DNA of 64,000 nt, taken from positions 828,529-892,528 of the forward strand of contig CAJNOP010000023.1 in the NCBI GenBank assembly GCA_905250075.1. Reading direction: 5' to 3'. This stretch comes from Rotaria sp. Silwood1 (taxonomy: Eukaryota > Rotifera > Eurotatoria > Philodinida > Philodinidae). Both the position numbers and the translations under genes were made by a program. Below, piece after piece: positions 1 through 11,250 of this stretch (the stretch's first letter is position 1; every line of letters begins with the position of its first letter). A model generated the notes under the pieces. It was not told the origin of the DNA, searched no databases, and was given only the letters and a program-made list of their open reading frames with translations.

Positions 1-608
1 CCTACTTGTAGAGGTATTTGTCCAGTATCCTATGACAGGCTTGGCTAGAAGGTTTCTGGATAACCAAAGTGTCCAAAACCGACTTTTTTGAATTCTTTCA
101 AAAAAAATTTGAAAACAAATTTAGCTAATAGAGAATAAGATTTCATCGAGCTCGTCACGACTTATCTTCAACGAAAAGTCCCAAAGAGTAGAACACAATA
201 AATTCTCATACAAATAACATAAAAGACTTTTAGGTTCATCGCACAATGATTGGCATTCTTTGAAAATAGACCGTGAAGAGCTCAGCGATATCTTCTCTTG
301 TTCAGAAACATTTTAAATAAAATCCAGAAAACTCGACGACGGGGGGCGAAGTCTTGGTTTTTCAGAAATCTTTCATCCAAATCTATTAACCAGAATTAAA
401 TAAGTGACTCTTCTGAGAGGAATTTATTTTAGTAAACAAATTTTTCATCGATTTTTTTCTAACTGTTACCGTTAAGAAAGAAAGTAAAAAAATACTCCGT
501 ATATAAATTTTTTGTCTCTACTTTATTATCACTAGATGTTATAGTTATACCGTCTGTGATCGTATAAGAATATTTGTCACATCTCAAAAGAAGCTCAAAT
601 CGCTATTC
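1..608. other. No gene seen
   Basis: AT-rich sequence with stops in all frames and no exon I can recognise. It may be the 3' flank of the TPR gene or part of a long intron of it, since introns above 1 kb occur elsewhere in this window. Confidence 0.5.
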
Positions 609-926
609 TTATGCTTTAACACTCCTTTTAGATCCTGTTGGATAAAAAACAAAAAATATAATTCTTTTTTTTAACAGAATTAATCGTTTTGTACCTCTTG
701 TTGCATCTTCAACAGCATCTTCATATTGACCTAAATTAATATAACATTGTGAACGATTGCTATGACATTTAGTTAAATCATTTCTAATTGTTTCATTTAA
801 TTGTTGATCATGAAGAATATTTATTGCATCTGTATAACGATCAATTGCTTCTTGAAAATGTCCTTGTTTAAATGCTTGATTTCCTTGTTCACGAAGTTCT
901 CCAGCATTAGATAATGTCGTAGTCAT
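609..926 (-). CDS. TPR-domain protein, short or partial (UNC-45/TOMM34-like N-terminus)
   Basis: The N-terminus is a clear tetratricopeptide repeat: residues 11-45 carry the ELREQGNQAF and EAIDRYTDAI helices, and the second repeat has SNRSQCYINLGQY and EDAVEDATR. This resembles the first TPRs of UNC-45, TOMM34 and similar HSP70/HSP90 co-chaperones, which bind C-terminal EEVD tails. After DATR there is a good donor (G|GTACAA). A 60-bp candidate intron then ends in a CAACAG acceptor, and reading resumes for only 8 codons before TAA. The candidate intron has no stop and is a multiple of three, so both spliced and unspliced forms stay open. A normal family member would have at least one more TPR. 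Either this is a truncated copy, or the next real exon lies left of the window behind a long intron. The start codon lies 96 nt downstream of the IGBP1 stop, with a T-tract and CAG just before it. Confidence 0.65.
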   Translation of the reverse strand: MTTTLSNAGELREQGNQAFKQGHFQEAIDRYTDAINILHDQQLNETIRNDLTKCHSNRSQCYINLGQYEDAVEDATRGTKRLILLKKRIIFFVFYPTGSKRSVKA

Positions 927-933
927 ATTTTAT

Positions 934-957
934 CTGAAAAAAGAAAAAAAAAAAAAG
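934..957 (-). promoter_or_regulatory. Candidate splice (trans-splice) acceptor before the TPR start
   Basis: On the minus strand a long T-rich run ends in TTTTCAG, 7 nt before the ATG at 926. The gap to the upstream IGBP1 stop is only 96 nt and shows no obvious donor. The signal could accept a spliced leader; leader trans-splicing is known in rotifers. A 5'-UTR intron with its donor inside IGBP1 is the alternative. Confidence 0.4.
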
Positions 958-1022
958 AACATTGTATGTTTTCGTTTGGAAAAATAAATTAACATAAAAT
1001 TTTGATAATAATAAACTATCGA

Positions 1023-3489
1023 TTAACTACGATTATAACGATTTCCACTACCACGTGGATTATCATCTTTATATTCATCCATTAGACGAACATTTTGTCG
1101 ATGTGTTTCATCATCAATTTCATCTAAATGTTCTTCAGATAATCGAGCTGGTTTTGGAGGTGGAACTTGAAATAATAAAATATAAAAATTAAAATGAAAA
1201 GAAATTTTAAATAATTATAATAGTACTTGGTTGCTGAGATTGTCTTTTAGTAAGATCATCATAAAATTCTTGTATAGTCATCGTTGGTAAACTAAATTAA
1301 ATAAAAGATTAATCATTAAAGATAAGTAATTTTTCTTAGATAAACATATTGAATTCATATAGATTAAATATATGATTTGAAAAATCATAAATAGAGTATA
1401 ATGAAAATTAATAGATCAACAAATGTACTAAAAACAATCACCATGAATAATGAATCTTACGGATAAATAATATTCATGTATCATTAAGCATGATTAAATC
1501 TTAAGATTTAACAAAAAAATTAATAGTAAACTATTATTTGCATTTGTGTTAATTTTCATGAAAATGATCGTATCATAAGTGAAAAAAATATATATATATA
1601 TTTATTTTCTTCTTTGTTATTATCATTGGCAAATATTAGTTGTTAGAATCTCCACTAATTTCTTTTTAGAAAACAAATATACATGAATAGACGCGGCATT
1701 ATGTGAACTACTGAAGAGTATCCAAACTTTTTCGGTTATATTATTATTATTTGAAGTCGTTATCATATTGAATTAATTATGTTGCCGAGAAATATGTTTG
1801 ATCTTAGTCTTTGTAATAGTAGGATTGCAATCCTATACTCTCAAGAGTAATTATTATTTTTCTTTATCTAATTTCAATATTCGATGAATTTTACATCCAT
1901 GAATACTGAAACTACATGATTAAAACTCTTATTCGTAGTTTGATCGAATGAGCAGTTATACTCTGATTGGACGTAATATGTCTGAGTCCCTCAAAAAACT
2001 CAAGTCACTCAATTGATCATGATTCAATGGAGTTCTAGTCTAATAGTGAAACTCGTCATGATTTGCTATTACCATCAATAGTAGTTAGAAGTGCAGATTT
2101 CATTCCAACGATGTAGAACGCATTTATTCCTATGTCTAATTGATAACATATTATTAATTCTTTTACACGAGAAATTGAAGATAAAGCAATAAAAAGCCCT
2201 CATCTCTATATATTAATTACATTTTTAGCCCTATATCTTGATACTTGTTTTATTAATATTTTATTCGTCCTATGGATGTGAAGTCTCTTTTTTTTTATTG
2301 TTCATTTCATTCTTACTGGAAAATATATAATAAAGTTTATGAACATGAAGATATTGTCAATAATTTTTATAGAATCAAACGATCGTAATGTATTCTACAA
2401 GATGTGTCCTACCAGGGCGAACTTTTTACTGTCCTATTCTTTAGAGCTCGTTGAGTCCAAAATTTTCACCCCCAACTGAAGAAAACTATCAGCTCATGTT
2501 TTTGCATTTAAATATTAATTCAAATGACATATCTCACCTAGGATAGCCAGCTCCTCCAACTGCTTCTTTATACAGTCGATCTTTTGTTGTAACTAATGTA
2601 AATGGTCCATCGATAGGTAATTTATTCGTTGCTGTTGCTGTTGTTGTATTATTATTTTGTGGAAATGGATCTTTAGAAAATTGAATTAATTTAATTTCAT
2701 CTAAATCAATCCAATTTAGAATTTAAATCTTAGAACTATTATTGTTTTTTTAAAACAAAACCTTTCAATTCAATAATATCTTCTTCAGTTTGTTTAATCC
2801 ACCATTTTATTTGTTCAATATATAATTGTCGTTTAATTTCATCATCAACACGATTAATATCATGCATTATTTCACGTAATTTCGCAACAGATTGTTCAAG
2901 TAATTTTTTTTCTTTCAATCTAAAATATAAAACTATTCGATTATATTTTTTTGTCGTAAAATTTCTTTTTTTTTACTTTTGAATTTTTATTTGACGATCT
3001 TCAGAAACATGTAAACGAAATTTTTCATTATCATCATCTTGTTCTTTTGGAATATTTTGAACAAGTCCATAATTTTTACATAATTGTAAATATTTAATAA
3101 AATATGATATTGCTAAATGAATATCATCTAAACGTTGTTCACGATTTGATGAACGATATTCATAAAGCCAACCAATTAAAGCATAAAGAATAAAATATCT
3201 ATTTAATAATAAAATCAAAAACAAAAATGAATAAAAATTCTTTTTTTTTGTCGAAGTTTTATTTATTTCAATTTTATTACCGTAATTCATTTGTTGATAC
3301 TTCATTTATTTCTTCATTATCAGAAAATAAATGTAATTCATCAAGTTTTTCTTCAGCTAATTTTAAACGATTTATTGCAAGATTAAATGTTTCAAGTTTT
3401 TGTTCGATTTTATTTGTTTCAAGTTTTTGTTGAAGATCAAAAGCAAAATCAAATAATTCTGCTATTGTTAATTCATCATTGGATGTCAT
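1023..3489 (-). CDS. IGBP1: IGBP1 / TAP42 (alpha-4), regulator of PP2A-type phosphatases
   Basis: A TAP42-like protein that binds and stabilises the catalytic subunits of PP2A, PP4 and PP6 in TOR signalling. Six exons (3489-3281, 3198-2977, 2919-2762, 2700-2538, 1291-1227, 1165-1023) add up to 960 nt, giving 319 aa plus stop, close to human IGBP1 (339 aa). Family landmarks in order: helical N-terminus (TIAELFDFAFDLQQKLE), the RYFILYALIGWLYE segment, the DRQIKIQKLKEKK basic helix, KWWIKQTEEDI, the AGYPSLPTMTIQEFYDD motif, and the C-terminal DDNPRGSGNRYN typical of the family. Four introns are short, but intron 4 is 1,246 bp. The ATG directly follows a T9-GTTTAG acceptor-like tract. It shares a 127-bp divergent spacer with the plus-strand secreted peptide and is followed closely by the TPR gene. 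Confidence 0.93.
1292..2537 (-). other. Long intron 4 of IGBP1
   Basis: This intron is 1,246 bp where its siblings in the same gene are 55 to 80 bp. Donor CCTAG|GTGAGA and acceptor TTAATTTAG are good. I see no ORF, RNA gene or terminal inverted repeat inside it. The insertion must be old or of non-coding origin. Confidence 0.7.
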
Positions 3490-3616
3490 CTAAACAAAAA
3501 AAAAGAATCAAACATCTTATGAGAAAATCGAGCAGATGCTTTTTTTTTTTAAAGAACAATAAACCAAAAAAACAAAGATCGGGTGAATTTTATTTCTTCG
3601 AAATATCCGAGACAAG
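3490..3616. promoter_or_regulatory. Divergent promoter between IGBP1 and the secreted peptide
   Basis: The two start codons lie only 127 bp apart on opposite strands, so the control elements of both must be here or overlap coding sequence. The stretch holds a T-run and an A-rich run. No further motif is certain. Confidence 0.5.
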
Positions 3617-3934
3617 ATGGTCGTTAAATATTATTATCTTCTCGTTATTATTTTTATGATTTCTTCAATTTTATCAGAAAATATTGGATTTAATTTACCA
3701 TCGTTAAATAATGGTAAAATTATTCAATCTGATACAATACTTTCACCAGAAACAATACATTTAACTGTGCATGAAACTAGTTATTCAACTGAAGAAAAAA
3801 TTAAATATATTAACGGATGTATTAAACAATGTATGGAAACTCGTCAACAAAGAAGAAAAAAAAGAGATCTTTTTGATAATGGTAGAGATACTTGTATTCA
3901 AACGCAATGTCGAATTTATGAACGACGTCGTTAA
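3617..3934 (+). CDS. Small secreted peptide precursor with four cysteines
   Basis: Encodes 105 aa in a single exon. Residues 1-20 form a clear signal peptide (hydrophobic LLVIIFMISSIL, then SEN). The mature part has no family I recognise. It contains exactly four cysteines as CxxxC (68, 72) and CxxxxC (93, 98), separated by a basic run RRKKR at 79-83 that looks like a furin-type cleavage site. It ends in RRR. Two Cys pairs on predicted helices would fit a helical hairpin held by two disulfides, or a neuropeptide/hormone-like precursor cut at the basic site. Function is unknown. Coding is supported by the ATG after a purine-rich leader, the signal peptide and the divergent promoter. Confidence 0.7.
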   Translation: MVVKYYYLLVIIFMISSILSENIGFNLPSLNNGKIIQSDTILSPETIHLTVHETSYSTEEKIKYINGCIKQCMETRQQRRKKRDLFDNGRDTCIQTQCRIYERRR

Positions 3935-4624
3935 TTTATTTAGAAGAAAATTACAAAGAAAAATTATTTTATGGAAAAAGACAAAAATATAAAAATTGAT
4001 ATACGAACATCTGTCTCAAATAAAAATATCCTTTACTCTTGAAAAATCTTCTTTTTTTTTTCCTGCAGTACCCATCAACAAACCAAAGATTTTCATAAGT
4101 GTTATCTCATCAAGTAATAAAAAAAAGTTTGGAATAGGAATTATTGCTTTTTAAAGAAAGTTAAGACTTCTTCATTGATAAGAAAAACTCGATAGGTTTC
4201 CAAATTGATCTCAGATCAATGTTTGATATCGTTCGAACTAGAGAAATGTACTCTTTATCGACGTAGAAAAGAATCTTCTCAATGGAATATTTTCCTATCG
4301 GTGAAATACTATTCTATACAAAGAACACCATATGGACTGATTATACGTTCTATATCTAAACAGTGTGTTACAAAAAAAAGAAATTGATGGATATAATTTC
4401 TGACAGAAGAAATTCACTTCCTATCAATAAAAAAACCCATTGAAATAAAAAATACAACTAACTATTATCAAATATTCTACAAAAAAAAAAATGTTCACTC
4501 ATATAGGAATATACATAAACAAATAAATAAACTAAAATAGTTAACCAATCAAAAAACGAATAAACAATTGATGGAAAGTAAACATAGATATATCTAATCA
4601 TTCATTTAATCATTAGTTTTCAAA
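3935..4624 (+). other. Spacer: 3' UTR of the peptide gene and promoter of WDR91
   Basis: AT-rich with several A-runs. A short ORF at 4205-4387 has no family resemblance and poor codon pattern, and I do not call it a gene. Confidence 0.5.
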
Positions 4625-7600
4625 ATGACTAGTACATTTTCATTTGTTGATGATCTTATACGTGATTATCTTAATTATCGAGGTTTAACAAATACTTTAA
4701 AAACATTTGATAATGAAATAATTAAAATTCCAATTGGACAATTTCGTGCTGATCGTATAACTGAACAATTAACATTTTATATTAATCAATTTGATATAAA
4801 TAATTTAATTGATTATTGGACACAAATTGAACAACGTCTTTTATCAACATTAATAATACGTTCACAACAACAAACAAATGTTTTAACAAAAATTCGTACA
4901 AATTTATATCGTTGTTATTTAATTCATGCAATTCAATCATCAAAAATGGATAAAATTCATGAATTTTTTGATCGTTTAGCTAAAACTTTTCAACAATCAA
5001 ATGAATGGACTAAAGATTGGTTTGCATTACCATTTATAAAAAATCCAGAAGAAAATCCGACATTTCAATTATATTTTTCAAAACAATGGAATGATCTTTT
5101 TTGGATTTCATTACAAAATTTTCTATCAACTGCTTTCTATCAGTAAAATAAAAAAAAACAAAAAACAAAATTTTTTTCTTCGAAACAAAAAATAAATTTT
5201 TATCTTTTATTAGTATGATACCACCAAAGATCTGTTCAATAGAAGAAAATAATTCACAACAATATGGAAATTTAATTAGTCAACAAACAACAAATTCGAA
5301 ATCATTATTGCCACCTTCAGCTGTAAGTTTAATATATATATGTATATAAAATGAATTAAATTATGTTTCTTTCTAGCGTATTGATCCATCAATGGCTCAA
5401 TTTGCTGAAGTTCTTGATGAAATTCAAATATCACCAAATACAACAGGAAATGAACAACAACGTCAATCAAATCCTACTATAATATCAAAATTTCGAAGTA
5501 GTTTTTTACCAACTACAAAACCATTAACATCACGAAGTAAAAAAATAAATAAATAGTTTTTGTTTTTTTTTTTGTGTAATTTTATTTCGTTTTATTTGTT
5601 GTTAAAGATAAATTACCTTCATTTTCATCAAAACAAAATTTTGCTCAACCAGCTCAAGAATCTACAACAGGCAATCAAATATTATTAGCAACAGATGATA
5701 TAACGATGTCACGAGTACCACCATCATCAATAACGACAACACCACCTATGTTAATGACACGGCCTAAAGCAGCAACTATTGTTCAAGATGATGCTCATGT
5801 ATGAAAATATATGCTCATGCACCCACGTATGTGGTTCGATTTTCTATTTTCTTTCTGCTCGTTTGTTTTATGCTGATCTCTAAGATTTAACAAGCATGCT
5901 TTAAAAAAAAAGCTAGAAAAAAAAAACATCTTTCTAATGAGTTTCTATGATTAGATCGATATTAACGAAGAAAAACTAATTCATTTGGCAGAATTAAAAC
6001 ATCATTCAAGTACAATTATTGATTGTAAATTAAATATGGATGGTACACTTTATTCCACACTTGATATTCAAAATCAAGTTAAAAGTAAAAACAACAGAAA
6101 AAAAACCACATTTCTTAAATTTTAAAGCTCCTTGTTTTTTTTTTCTTTTAATTTAAAGTTTGGTCAGCAACTGAAGATTTTGATATCATAACTTCACTTA
6201 TTTCACGTTCAGCACTTCAATGTCAAGCATTCAATAATGGTGAACCATTACTTTATTTGGGTACATCAATATCTACTATTAAAGTTCTACATATAACAGA
6301 AAAACGTATTATAAATGAAGCAATTATTGATAAAGATTATCCAAGAGTTATGTATATTTATCCACATACAATTCAAAGTAAGCTTTTCGATATACGTATA
6401 CATAGACAGTTCTGGACAAATGTAATTGTTCCTATGAAATGTGTCTATTCTTTATGATATCGAGTTAGTATTTTGGATCTATACATATAACGAAAATTCT
6501 TGATCGAAAACACCGACAAGTCCTTCGTGCCTTCTTATTCGGCATGGCCGTTGAAAAACAAATGTTGGTTTCTTGTAAAATCGATCTTTTCTATATTGAA
6601 TTTCACCAATGCATCTGAAAAGTGTAGTGAAAAGTTTCCATGAGACAACAGGTCTGCTGTAAAAATTTTAGAATAATAGCATTAAATGAAGTCGAGTTAA
6701 CGCTACAATAGGGGTTCACTATCTCAGAACGAGCTAATTATGAAGATGTTGATTATATATCACACGCTTTGCTGATAACACAGTAGATATATGGTTTTAC
6801 CAGTGAAAGAAAATGTGTAAATAATAATTCCAGTCTATATGAATTAATGGCGAGTAATCTTATGCTTGCAATTACCGTTTACAGTCGCACATATACATCC
6901 AAAATATCATAAAGAATAATGACATTTCGTAAGAAGGACTACTTTAGTTCAGTACTGTATATAATTAAGAATACTCATTATATAATGTGTAGCTTATACA
7001 TATAAATTTTCTTTTATTATAATTTAGATCGTCTTTGTGTTTCATTAGCAAGTGCAAGTCGTTTAAATACAATAGATAATACTCGTATACGTTCTGGTCG
7101 TGTATCAATTCTTGATATAAATACATGGTCTGTTGAACGTGTTTTAACTGATATGGATGATAATTTTGTAACATGTATGACTGTACATCCCGAACGGCAA
7201 GCACTTATTTTAGGTAATTTTGTCTTGATTTTCAAATTTTAAATTCATTTTTAAATGAAATATAATTAAGTTTTGTAGGTTTTAATGATGGTAAATTAGC
7301 TTTATATGATATTCGTTCAAATACTCTTATTCATCAAAAACAACAACATTCACGTCTTCTTCAAGATATTCATATTGTTAATGATAATTTATTTTCAATT
7401 GGAAATGATAATATAATTATTCAATCAAATTTATCGTCATTTGATCAATCAATACAATCATATGAATTACCTTATTCAGCTGTTGGTCCTTTTCAAACAT
7501 TTACTTCTATGCCTTCAAATGATAATAATACAGCATCACCTTCTCTTCAAAGAATATCAACACCATTAAATAATAATAATAATAATAATTTTCTTCCAAT

Positions 7601-7865
7601 TGGTAATGTTTTTGATATAGATCCATATGATTCTGATCGTTTACTAACATGTAGTCCAGTGAATGCACGTTTTTATCGTTTATCAATTGGTGATGAAGAT
7701 AATAAACTTCAATTTCCAATATTAACAAATTCTGCTCTTCAAAATTCCGACAAATATTTTCCAAGTTCATGTGTACATTGGAATAAAGAGAAAGATATGT
7801 GTATGACAGCAAATACAAATGGAATAATTCAATTATATCGACGAATAAATAAACCTGATTTATAA
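4625..7865 (+). CDS. WDR91: WDR91, Rab7 effector of the endosomal PI3K pathway
   Basis: WD-repeat protein that, with WDR81, limits PI3P synthesis during early-to-late endosome conversion. Exon 1 (4625 to about 5142) holds the conserved N-terminal region: LIRDYLNYRGLTNTL (LisH-like), DYWTQIEQRL, the TNLYRCYLIHAIQ helix, DWFALPFIKNPEENP and FSKQWNDLFW. Exons at about 5213-5320, 5377-5540, 5610-5800, 5957-6089 and 6160-6379 cover a Ser/Thr/Pro-rich linker and enter the propeller (HHSSTIIDCKLNMDGTLYST). A 650-bp intron follows. The last exons carry DRLCVSLASASRL, SGRVSILDINTWSVERVL, GFNDGKLALYDIRS and the final blades, ending CVHWNKEKDMCMTANTNG. Splice phases join without breaks. The linker is shorter than in vertebrates. 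A poly-Asn run lies in the last exon. Confidence 0.93.
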
Positions 7866-9814
7866 TTTTCACTAATGTGTGACTGACTGAAGTTAATTTT
7901 ATTTTTTTTATATAGTGATATGTAGATTGAAAATTTTGATTGATTTAAAAAAAAACGAAAATTATCTCAATGGAATCATATCAATTCATTTTGAGGTACA
8001 TACTGAATTCCAAGTTAAGATTTTTAGCTCTTATATTATAAAAATTCCAAGTTAAATAAATGATCCATCACAAATCGATGTTCTTTAGTTTTTGTCTTTT
8101 ATCATATTGATGTAACAGTCAATAATAGTTGCTAAACAAAGCATCAAAATAAATTACAAAAGATTGTATAATGCATCGAATTTCGATCATGAAGTTCATG
8201 AATAAAATGTAATTTGTAGTTCAAGTAATTAGTAATGCTTAAATGAGGATTTAATTGTCTCATTTGGTTTTATTCGGTAAAAACATTTGAAAACTAAAAC
8301 ATATTTAGCACACATATATTCAATTGCTAGTGTCATTTTCATACTGTTTGTTCAAAGAATCGAATTGCGATATTTTATTTGAAAAAGTCATAACAGTTAC
8401 GCAATCGATGAAGAAAAGAAAATATGGTTGCTTTGATAAGATCAACTTTATTTTGTTGTCTATACGTAAGTGTTCATGAATGCAATACCATTTCTTGACA
8501 AATATGAGAAAAAAGCCGGCAAAAGATTTTTTTTTCCAGTTATCATTAGGTGCGGCTACTTGGCTGCTGATGCAGTCCTCTGTGACACACATCTCTCATA
8601 GACTCATTCAAGCGCATAGATTCTAATGAATACATAATGGTTACTCGAAACCTTCAAGATTTAAACAAACACTGTGGCAATTATGGATTAAACTGTGGAT
8701 AGATGTTTGTTTGGAATATATTAACAGATGTTGGAGATTCTGGACGAACGATTTTCAATATGTTATTAATATTTGATTAAGAGGATTTATTAATTAGCAT
8801 GCTTGACTCTGTTTGAAAAAATCTTGAACAAAGGTATATTCGTTCGAAAGCGCTAACACATGTTGAACATGTAAAAAAAAATACGCTTTCTACAATTTTA
8901 CTCTCGTTAGAATTTCGACGTGTTTTCACAAATTCTTTTCTATCGTTTCTCTAACTGGGTTTAGAACGTTGCTTTGTCTAAAGAGTCGTTTCACTCATGG
9001 CTTTGATATTGTGCTTTCCATGTTCAGACTGTTGTACCGTTTCAATGAGTCACATCAACATTCTTTGCTCTTTAATGAATGAGAATCTTCACGGTTGAGA
9101 AATAAATCTTCTAACATTGATGATATGTTTATTTAGAAAATGAATAAGGTGATATGTAAACTACTTGTGAATGAAAGTAAATCATACGCATACTTTCGCC
9201 GATATCAGCGAAACAAAAACAAATCTCTCATTGTTGTGTCTTATGACATATTCATGAGAACTATCGGTAAAAATATAAAGAAAAAGCTAAACACCACTAT
9301 TAATTTCATTACATTTCAGTCAAGGTATTCAAACACAGAACAATTAACTCAAACTATGGATGATTAGATGGCGAGTAATAATGTTAAATGTCCAAACAGT
9401 TGCTTTTAATAGTTCGATTTAAATATACATTAAAAGAAAAAGTGTTTCAACTTGATATATATGTATATTTAGTTTTTGTTGATTTTTGTGGTTCTGCGAA
9501 ACTGTTGAAATGAATATGAATTTGGTATTATAGATGTATTTCGAGTTTGACTTATACCTACTATCTTCTTTAAAATTTCTGTCAACCTTTATCTTTGGAA
9601 TCTTTCACCACTTACACAATGAAGAACTTCCGTTTTTTTCCTGTCTTCTTCAAGGTCTTTATTATTGAAAAAGGTTGCTTATCAATATTTATATGAGAGG
9701 TTGATAAGATTATAAAAGGACAAGAGAAAGAACGTCAAATATGTAAAACATCTCAAGATGTTTTGTTAAGTTTTTTTCTGTTGTTTGGATACTAAATTCG
9801 ATAAATCCACAGGA
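7866..9814. other. Spacer of about 1.9 kb, no confident gene
   Basis: Stop-rich AT sequence. Short ORFs at 8320-8592 (minus) and 9140-9367 (plus) lack splice partners, signal peptides or family motifs. Promoter or 3' regions of the neighbours and perhaps the lost 5' part of the pseudogene to the right may lie here. Confidence 0.5.
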
Positions 9815-11250
9815 ATCCATTAAAAATTTCATACCTTTCGATACTATATGTGGTGATGCAATTGTACCACGGAGTTTAGATGCCACACTTTACCTATTCC
9901 TGTCAATGTGCGTTTTCCATTTTTTGACAAATTATATGAGGAAATCAAACTATTTAGTCATGATTTGATTCTCTTTGAAAGTGTTGCATATGTTTTACCA
10001 CACACACCACCAAATCCATTTCAATTACGTAATTTTATATGTGCTGAACTGCATTGAACCGATACTGATGTATTTCAAGGATCTTCAGGCAATATTTTCT
10101 ATGGACAAATTTCTGAAGAAGAAACATGAGTCCCAATTTCAAACACGACAAGAAATATATCTCCTCAATTATCAACTAATTGAATTATGTGGGCACTTGT
10201 GGTTACATGGCATAGAGTTTCAATACATGCGAGTAGTTCAGATTGAAATACTTATCAAGTAAGTTAAAATATTTGTACAAGTACTATTCGAATCTGTAAT
10301 TATTTTTATGATCATCTAGACGTAACAATCAGAGTGATTTAGTATGGTTTCATCTTTAAATTTTAGGCTATGACAACAACCGGTGGTTATTTTTCCTTTA
10401 GTACTTTTATATACAAGTAATTTTAATGATTTGCTAAACCATACTGTGATTTTCCTTAAGTAGGTTTCAGTGCAGACAATCAAATTATTTATTTTACTAT
10501 ACCGAAATTCTTCACATTCAATATTATTACTATAGTAAATGATTCAAACATTGAAATTTCCGGTCAATTTATTTTTCGTATACATGGTAACATTAGTGAT
10601 GCACAATGCAATACAAATCAAGGTTTACAAAGTTTACCTTTTCGAGGTTCAATGTACGATAGTTATGAATTGAGATTGTTTGGTATTAGTTTTACTGAAT
10701 CATGCTACAGTGTTGAAATCAATAGTCAACTAATGAGTAATTGTAGTCTTGCAACAGTTTTTATAGCATGCACAATGCCCATGGTAATCCAAAGGTTAAT
10801 TACAAATTAAACTTTTTACTTCTCAAGGACGTCTAGCTGGATAAAGAGATTTTTTATCGTTTATAACTGAAACTAATGGTGATTTAATTTTAAGTAATTA
10901 TGGTGAAATTGATGATATAAAATTCTGTGAAATTACTTGTACGTCCGGTTCTTATATCCTATTCAATGCTTTCAACTTTTTGTTCGGCTTGGTTTGCTTC
11001 TACAAATTAATGCAAATATTCAAAATTTGACCGATCAAGTTTTTGCATGTCCATGTCGAGTTAGTACAACATGAGATGAAGAACAATTAGGATTCATTAT
11101 TGATCCAACCTGTTATGCACAAAAATCAAACATATGGAATTACCGTTTTAATCGAACAGCTAAAGGATGTTATTGACGAAAAACAACAACAAGTGATGCA
11201 GATGCATATTGTTGTTATGATAATAGTGGTGTTCGAATTATTGATTGGTG
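9815..11250 (+). pseudogene. Decayed NIDO/AMOP-domain extracellular protein
   Basis: Interrupted reading frames recall the NIDO-AMOP class of cell-surface proteins (mesh, SUSD2, MUC4). At about 9820-9880 the frame reads FIPFDTICGDAIVPRS. After a frame change it continues LPIPVNVRFPFFDKLYEE and ILFESVAYV, which is the start of a nidogen-like (NIDO) domain. It goes on with ICAELH, stop, TDTDVF, then SGNIFYGQISEEET, stop, and WALVVTWHRVS, the rest of NIDO, ending at a donor near 10260. At 10,470-10,795 another open stretch reads SADNQIIYFTIPKFF and so on. At 11,000-11,250 a Cys-rich piece with CPCRVSTT, CYAQKSNIWNYRFN, KGCY and YCCYDNSGVRII resembles an AMOP domain. At least six in-frame stops and two frame changes make it non-functional. 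Many of the stops are TGA one transition away from TGG or CGA. Confidence 0.72.

Noticed and set aside
4205..4387. 60-aa ORF between the secreted peptide and WDR91
   Set aside because: No signal, motif or splice partner; length is expected by chance.
9975..10262. 95-aa plus-strand ORF as a gene of its own
   Set aside because: It is a shifted frame across the NIDO pseudogene, whose domain residues appear in another frame.
10040..11220. TGA read as Trp (alternative genetic code)
   Set aside because: In-frame TGA occurs only in the decayed gene, frame changes accompany it, intact genes use TGG for Trp, and IDH3A and paralogue A end at TGA.
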